Part shown: piece after piece, positions 7,566 through 9,815 of the stretch | How the letters are laid out: each line of letters opens with the position of its first letter | How positions within the stretch are numbered: position 1 is the stretch's first letter | Origin: JARRRD01 sp046706685 | GTDB taxonomy: Bacteria > Nitrospirota > Thermodesulfovibrionia > Thermodesulfovibrionales > UBA6898 | Assembly: GCA_046706685.1 (NCBI GenBank) | Contig: JBJKPE010000093.1 | Span: 1-9,815, forward strand | Direction of reading: 5' to 3' | Length of the DNA: 9,815 nt | Program-made: the position numbers and the translations under genes | The notes under the pieces: generated by a model | What the model was told of the DNA's origin: nothing | What the model saw: the letters and a program-made list of their open reading frames with translations, nothing else | Databases searched by the model: none

Positions 7566-8744
7566 TCAGAATTCCTTAATCAGCCATAAACCATTTGAGT
7601 CACTCTCAAAAATCACTTCATATGAATAAGGTGTCCCATTCTCTGATGTGACGAGTTCATACTTCGCTTGGCCGTCCCTCATAGAGATGAAATTAAGTTC
7701 CGTTTGCGTTGCAGTGATTGAAGGCAACTGGTCACTCAAGAGATCAAACATCTGCTGGTAAGATGCTCTCGATGCCGGCAATATGAACGTTAAAGCCGTC
7801 GCCGTGTCTCCATTCAGGAGGCTATTGGTCATTGACGTCCACAGCCCTCTAAGTAAAGTGTCCGTGGCTATCATACTCATCACGGTTGCTGCAGCCGTAT
7901 CCTGATACTGATCGTTATCCGGCCCGGTCACGGTCGCGGTGAAGTAGTAAATCCCTTCAACTGTCATTCTTATCTTGTATTCCGTGGCGCTTGAAGAGAG
8001 GAACTCCGGCTGGGCAGGGCCGGTTACGGTTATCGTCGAATTATCGATACTGAATGAGCCGTCTATTCTCAATGTAGTTTCCAGGGGCGCTATGCCGGAT
8101 TCTGTGTCCGCCGTGAGCCGAATGTAATTCCCGGTTGTGACTGCATTGACCGTTATGGAGGCGGATGCCGAATTTCCTCCGGAATCATTTGCAGTGACCG
8201 TTAAAATGTTTGTGCCACTGACTAATGGCACATGACCTGCGACAAATTGATTGTCGTATAGACTTGCTACGATTCCGTTTACTGTCACTCCGGTCTCGTA
8301 GCCGCCGGCATTTGTCACCGTGCCTTTGACCATTACATCAGGCCCATGTATTGTGGCTCCATTTGGCGGGGAAGTTATTGTGAGCGTGATGGTTGAGGAT
8401 GGCGAAGTGGTGGCAGATGCTTCATTGCTGTATGCGGAATCTCCAGCGGCGTTGTAAGCCCGCACTCTATAATAGTAGGTTGTATTCGATGACAGGCCGA
8501 CATCAACGTATGTGGTGATATTTACTTCGACGGTGTTGATCTCACTATAAACACCGTTAGCGCCGGTTTTTCGCTCTATCTTGAATCCTGTCTCATTATT
8601 TGAGTTATCAATCCATGAAAGGTCTATCTGGGCTGAAGAAATGACAGTCGCAATAATATTTGTGGGCGCGTATGGAGGCGTCGAACCCGATATATCACCT
8701 ATCGTAAGGCTGTTATTGATTATGAGCGCGCCGTCTGAGATGGT
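7566..8744 (-). CDS. C-terminal fragment of the frameshifted surface protein
   Basis: The open frame extends from just after an in-frame TAA at 8747-8745 to the TAA at 7566. An internal GTG at 8465 would cut the FN3 domain in two and has no visible ribosome site, so it is not a credible natural start. Without the upstream fragment there would be no signal peptide. The fragment carries FN3, a glucodextranase-B-like domain, a PKD-like segment and the domain shared with the 134-residue neighbour. Confidence 0.55.
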   Translation of the reverse strand, partial: TISDGALIINNSLTIGDISGSTPPYAPTNIIATVISSAQIDLSWIDNSNNETGFKIERKTGANGVYSEINTVEVNITTYVDVGLSSNTTYYYRVRAYNAAGDSAYSNEASATTSPSSTITLTITSPPNGATIHGPDVMVKGTVTNAGGYETGVTVNGIVASLYDNQFVAGHVPLVSGTNILTVTANDSGGNSASASITVNAVTTGNYIRLTADTESGIAPLETTLRIDGSFSIDNSTITVTGPAQPEFLSSSATEYKIRMTVEGIYYFTATVTGPDNDQYQDTAAATVMSMIATDTLLRGLWTSMTNSLLNGDTATALTFILPASRASYQQMFDLLSDQLPSITATQTELNFISMRDGQAKYELVTSENGTPYSYEVIFESDSNGLWLIKEF

Positions 8745-9063
8745 TTACACTTCCCGTAACGATAAGCACAGAGTTCAAGGTCACTGTGCCTGTGTACCAT
8801 GAGGTGAGGTTTAACGAAGAAGGTATGACGCTTTCATCCCATGTACAATTCTTTGCTGATGTGTTATCAAAGATAATAGAATCGTTATCCTGCGGTATTA
8901 TACCGCCCGTCCAGTTGGCGGGATTTGAGGCGAGATTATCAGCACCTCCGCCATTCCATCTTACATCGTCGGCTTGGGCAACAGATGCAAAACCGAAGAA
9001 CAGCAATAATAACATCGCAGGAATTGCTATTTTGCCTAGGCTTGAGATTCCCCCCTGCATCAT
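8713..9063 (-). CDS. N-terminal fragment of the frameshifted surface protein
   Basis: This is the product as the sequence stands: 116 residues, with a signal peptide (1-31) and the tryptophan/glycine-rich start of a beta-repeat surface domain. After residue 106 the frame turns into an out-of-frame tail rich in arginine (NHLRRRAHNQ) before the stop, unlike anything before it. It is translated from the first ATG of an ATGATG pair with a G-run (GGGGGGA) just upstream. A secreted 116-residue fragment would lack all the FN3, Ig-like and C-terminal domains. Confidence 0.6.
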   Translation of the reverse strand: MMQGGISSLGKIAIPAMLLLLFFGFASVAQADDVRWNGGGADNLASNPANWTGGIIPQDNDSIIFDNTSAKNCTWDESVIPSSLNLTSWYTGTVTLNSVLIVTGSVNHLRRRAHNQ

Positions 9064-9082
9064 CGCTGTCCCCCCATACCCA

Positions 9083-9143
9083 CGAGATTTACTCCGGCGC
9101 CCCCTAAATTATTGCCAGAGCAAAAAGAATTAAGCCAATCTCG
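9083..9143 (-). promoter_or_regulatory. Structured 5' leader of the minus-strand operon
   Basis: Two nested helices can be drawn in the minus-strand transcript. The outer one pairs CGAGATT (9143-9137) with AATCTCG (9089-9083). The inner one pairs CTCTGGC (9120-9114) with GCCGGAG (9098-9092; one G-T pair) around a 15-base loop. The promoter predicts a transcript start near 9141, so the outer helix would sit at the very 5' end. It matches no riboswitch consensus I can recall, and I specifically see no GEMM/c-di-GMP core. It could stabilise the mRNA or be a ligand- or protein-controlled leader. Confidence 0.45.
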
Positions 9144-9147
9144 AACC

Positions 9148-9176
9148 AGTATAAGTAGAAATGTGTTGTATGTCAA
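9148..9176 (-). promoter_or_regulatory. Sigma-70-type promoter of the exported-protein operon
   Basis: On the minus strand there is a perfect TTGACA -35 box (9176-9171), a 17-base spacer and TATACT (9153-9148), which differs from the -10 consensus at one base. The expected start of transcription is near 9141, giving a leader of about 78 bases before the ATG at 9063. It is the only strong promoter I see for the four downstream genes, which are tightly spaced. Confidence 0.8.
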
Positions 9177-9437
9177 GATATGCAAAAAGGTGTGTGGTAG
9201 AAGGTAGAAATAGCTCCGTGACAGGTTTTGTCCTTCCAGATTGCCGATTCTAATTCACACGAGTTGCCGCGGTCGACCAGTCTATTCCCCGAACTACCAC
9301 GAGGTTATTCCCGCGCCGAAAAAAAAGCGTGGTACTTTTTGTAAGCATGCCGTGGTGAGAATTCGTCTTCTTGAAGAGTAGTCGATGTTAGCCAAACCCA
9401 GATGGTGTAGTTATCTAAACGTAATCTTGCACGGCTC
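9177..9437. other. Gene-free spacer with inverted repeats
   Basis: I see no coding region here. TACCACG (9295-9301) pairs with CGTGGTA (9328-9334) and is followed on the plus strand by CTTTTTG. Inside the loop is a CCACGAG-GTT...CGCGCC segment resembling the leader segment near 9080-9101 (CCACGAG-ATT...GGCGCC). A run of eight A residues lies at 9319-9326. Confidence 0.5.
9295..9340 (+). terminator. Weak stem-loop followed by a T-run
   Basis: A 7-base perfect stem (TACCACG/CGTGGTA) has a 26-base loop and is followed by CTTTTT. The loop is long for an intrinsic terminator, and no plus-strand gene is known to end here, so this is only a possibility. Confidence 0.2.
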
Positions 9438-9609
9438 CCGAGAATGTGGAAATCTCGGTTACCGGCGGTACAGCTCAGAGGCCATCACATTGTGGGAAGG
9501 CCGGTTACGAGCGGTAACCTCATAGCTCCCAGGAGCAACACGGCAAAGTTGAAACAGGAGCGACAACGAACAAGGCCTCAAGTTATTGGGACGTGGTCGC
9601 TATGAGGTT
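9438..9609 (+). ncRNA. Structured RNA-like region, possible group II intron domain I remnant
   Basis: Complementary arms abut exactly. Helix 1 pairs 9438-9443 (CCGAGA) with 9453-9458. Helix 2 pairs 9459-9464 (TTACCG) with 9512-9517. Helix 3 pairs 9518-9526 (CCTCATAGC) with 9599-9607 and extends by two bases if helix 2 opens. Helix 4 pairs 9527-9531 (TCCCA) with 9587-9591 inside helix 3. The region has no good ORF, and its unpaired parts are rich in GAAAC and GCGACAA-like purine motifs. From memory this resembles the 5' domain I of bacterial group II introns, but I see no intron-encoded protein or domain V here, and the antitoxin gene follows directly. It would be a fragment if so. Another structured RNA is equally possible, and the strand is inferred. 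Confidence 0.4.
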
Positions 9610-9610
9610 T

Positions 9611-9635
9611 TTGCCCGCAATGGCAATCCCTTTTT
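9611..9635 (+). terminator. Possible intrinsic terminator after the structured region
   Basis: TTGCC (9611-9615) pairs with GGCAA (9622-9626) around a 6-base loop, followed by TCCCTTTTT. The stem is short, so this is weak. Its place directly after the structured region fits the end of a plus-strand RNA. Confidence 0.25.
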
Positions 9636-9665
9636 CAACCTTTTATCCCATATTTCTGACGAACT

Positions 9666-9815
9666 TCATAATACTGCAAGTTTAGAATCATGGAAGGTAT
9701 GTATGGATTCAATATCCTTCTTGTATCGTTTCTGAGCCTCCTCAATATCGTACAGCGTCTGAAGGTTCATCCAGAACTCGGCCGGAACACCGAAAAATTT
9801 GCCGAGCTTTAACGC
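9666..9815 (-). CDS. higA: HigA-type antitoxin, C-terminal part (runs off the right edge)
   Basis: The minus strand is open from the window edge to TGA at 9668-9666, giving the last 49 residues of a protein. They begin ALKLGKFFGVPAEFWMNLQT and continue LYDIEEAQKRY. The L-G-K-F-F-G-x-x-x-E-F-W-x-N-L-Q-x-x-Y-D pattern is characteristic of the end of the HTH region and the following helix in HigA antitoxins of HigB/HigA toxin-antitoxin modules. HigA binds and neutralises the HigB mRNA-cleaving toxin and represses its own operon. The HTH core and start lie beyond the window; higB usually precedes higA, so it should also lie outside. The gene could be an orphan antitoxin. Confidence 0.85.
   Translation of the reverse strand, partial: ALKLGKFFGVPAEFWMNLQTLYDIEEAQKRYKKDIESIHTFHDSKLAVL

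Larger units (their letters stand above)
7566..9063 (-). pseudogene. Frameshifted multidomain surface protein (FN3, glucodextranase-B-like, PKD-like, C-terminal duplicated domain)
   Basis: Two consecutive reading frames form one protein of about 498 residues once a single base is removed. The first frame runs ATG 9063 to a stop at 8713, the second from about 8744 to 7566. At 8744-8746 the coding strand has AAA within GTAAACC. Dropping one A joins the frames as TGSV-TISDGALIINNSLTIG, a natural beta-strand repeat continuation. Domain order: signal peptide 1-31 (cut near AQA/D); a W-N-G-G-G...W-T-G-G beta repeat to about 125; FN3, about 133-215 (LSW, YYYRVRAYN); a glucodextranase domain B-like segment (ETGVTVNG, VPLVSGTN); a PKD-like segment (about 320-395); and the C-terminal domain (about 408-498) also encoded alone next door. 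It is first in its operon. It may be truly broken, an assembly error, or phase-variable. Confidence 0.8.

Noticed and set aside
9064..9143. A c-di-GMP (GEMM) riboswitch in the operon leader
   Set aside because: The leader sits ahead of surface-protein genes, as GEMM elements often do, but the conserved core motifs are absent.

Overview
The window reads as a piece of a Gram-negative, environmental, probably anaerobic bacterial chromosome, perhaps Nitrospirota or a Desulfobacterota/Geobacter-like lineage. That placement is an inference from gene content, lipoprotein signals and repeat types, not from any search. It has two halves of opposite orientation and different character. The left half (about 1-3444, plus strand) is a compact housekeeping operon: a TPR lipoprotein, the excinuclease subunit gene uvrC, and a PfkB-family sugar/nucleoside kinase. 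The genes are separated by 5 bases or overlap by 4. Imperfect copies of a TCAGTGTCAGT-type repeat lie at both ends of this operon: an inverted pair upstream and one direct copy just after the kinase.

Positions 3445-4093 hold no convincing gene. They contain the downstream repeat copy, a cluster of small degenerate hairpins, and the convergence point of the two transcription units.

The right half (9063 down to 4094, minus strand) looks like one four-gene unit of exported proteins. A near-ideal sigma-70 promoter (TTGACA, 17 bases, TATACT) lies at 9148-9176, followed by a structured leader of about 78 bases. In order the genes are: a large multidomain surface protein (signal peptide, FN3, glucodextranase-B-like and PKD-like beta domains, C-terminal domain) split by a one-base frameshift near 8745; a small exported protein that is essentially the same C-terminal domain standing alone (45 of 91 aligned residues identical, no gaps); a lipoprotein with a carboxypeptidase-regulatory-like beta domain; and an 803-residue exported protein joining a zinc-phospholipase-C-like metal site to a C-terminal beta-propeller-like region with Asp-box motifs. 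Tight spacing suggests they act together at or outside the cell surface. The substrate is unknown, and this cassette is the most likely undescribed system in the window.

Beyond 9177 there is no gene until the right edge, where the last 49 codons of a HigA-type antitoxin run in on the minus strand (9666-9815). Between them, 9438-9609 folds on paper into a series of exactly abutting helices and looks like a structured RNA, possibly a group II intron domain I remnant.
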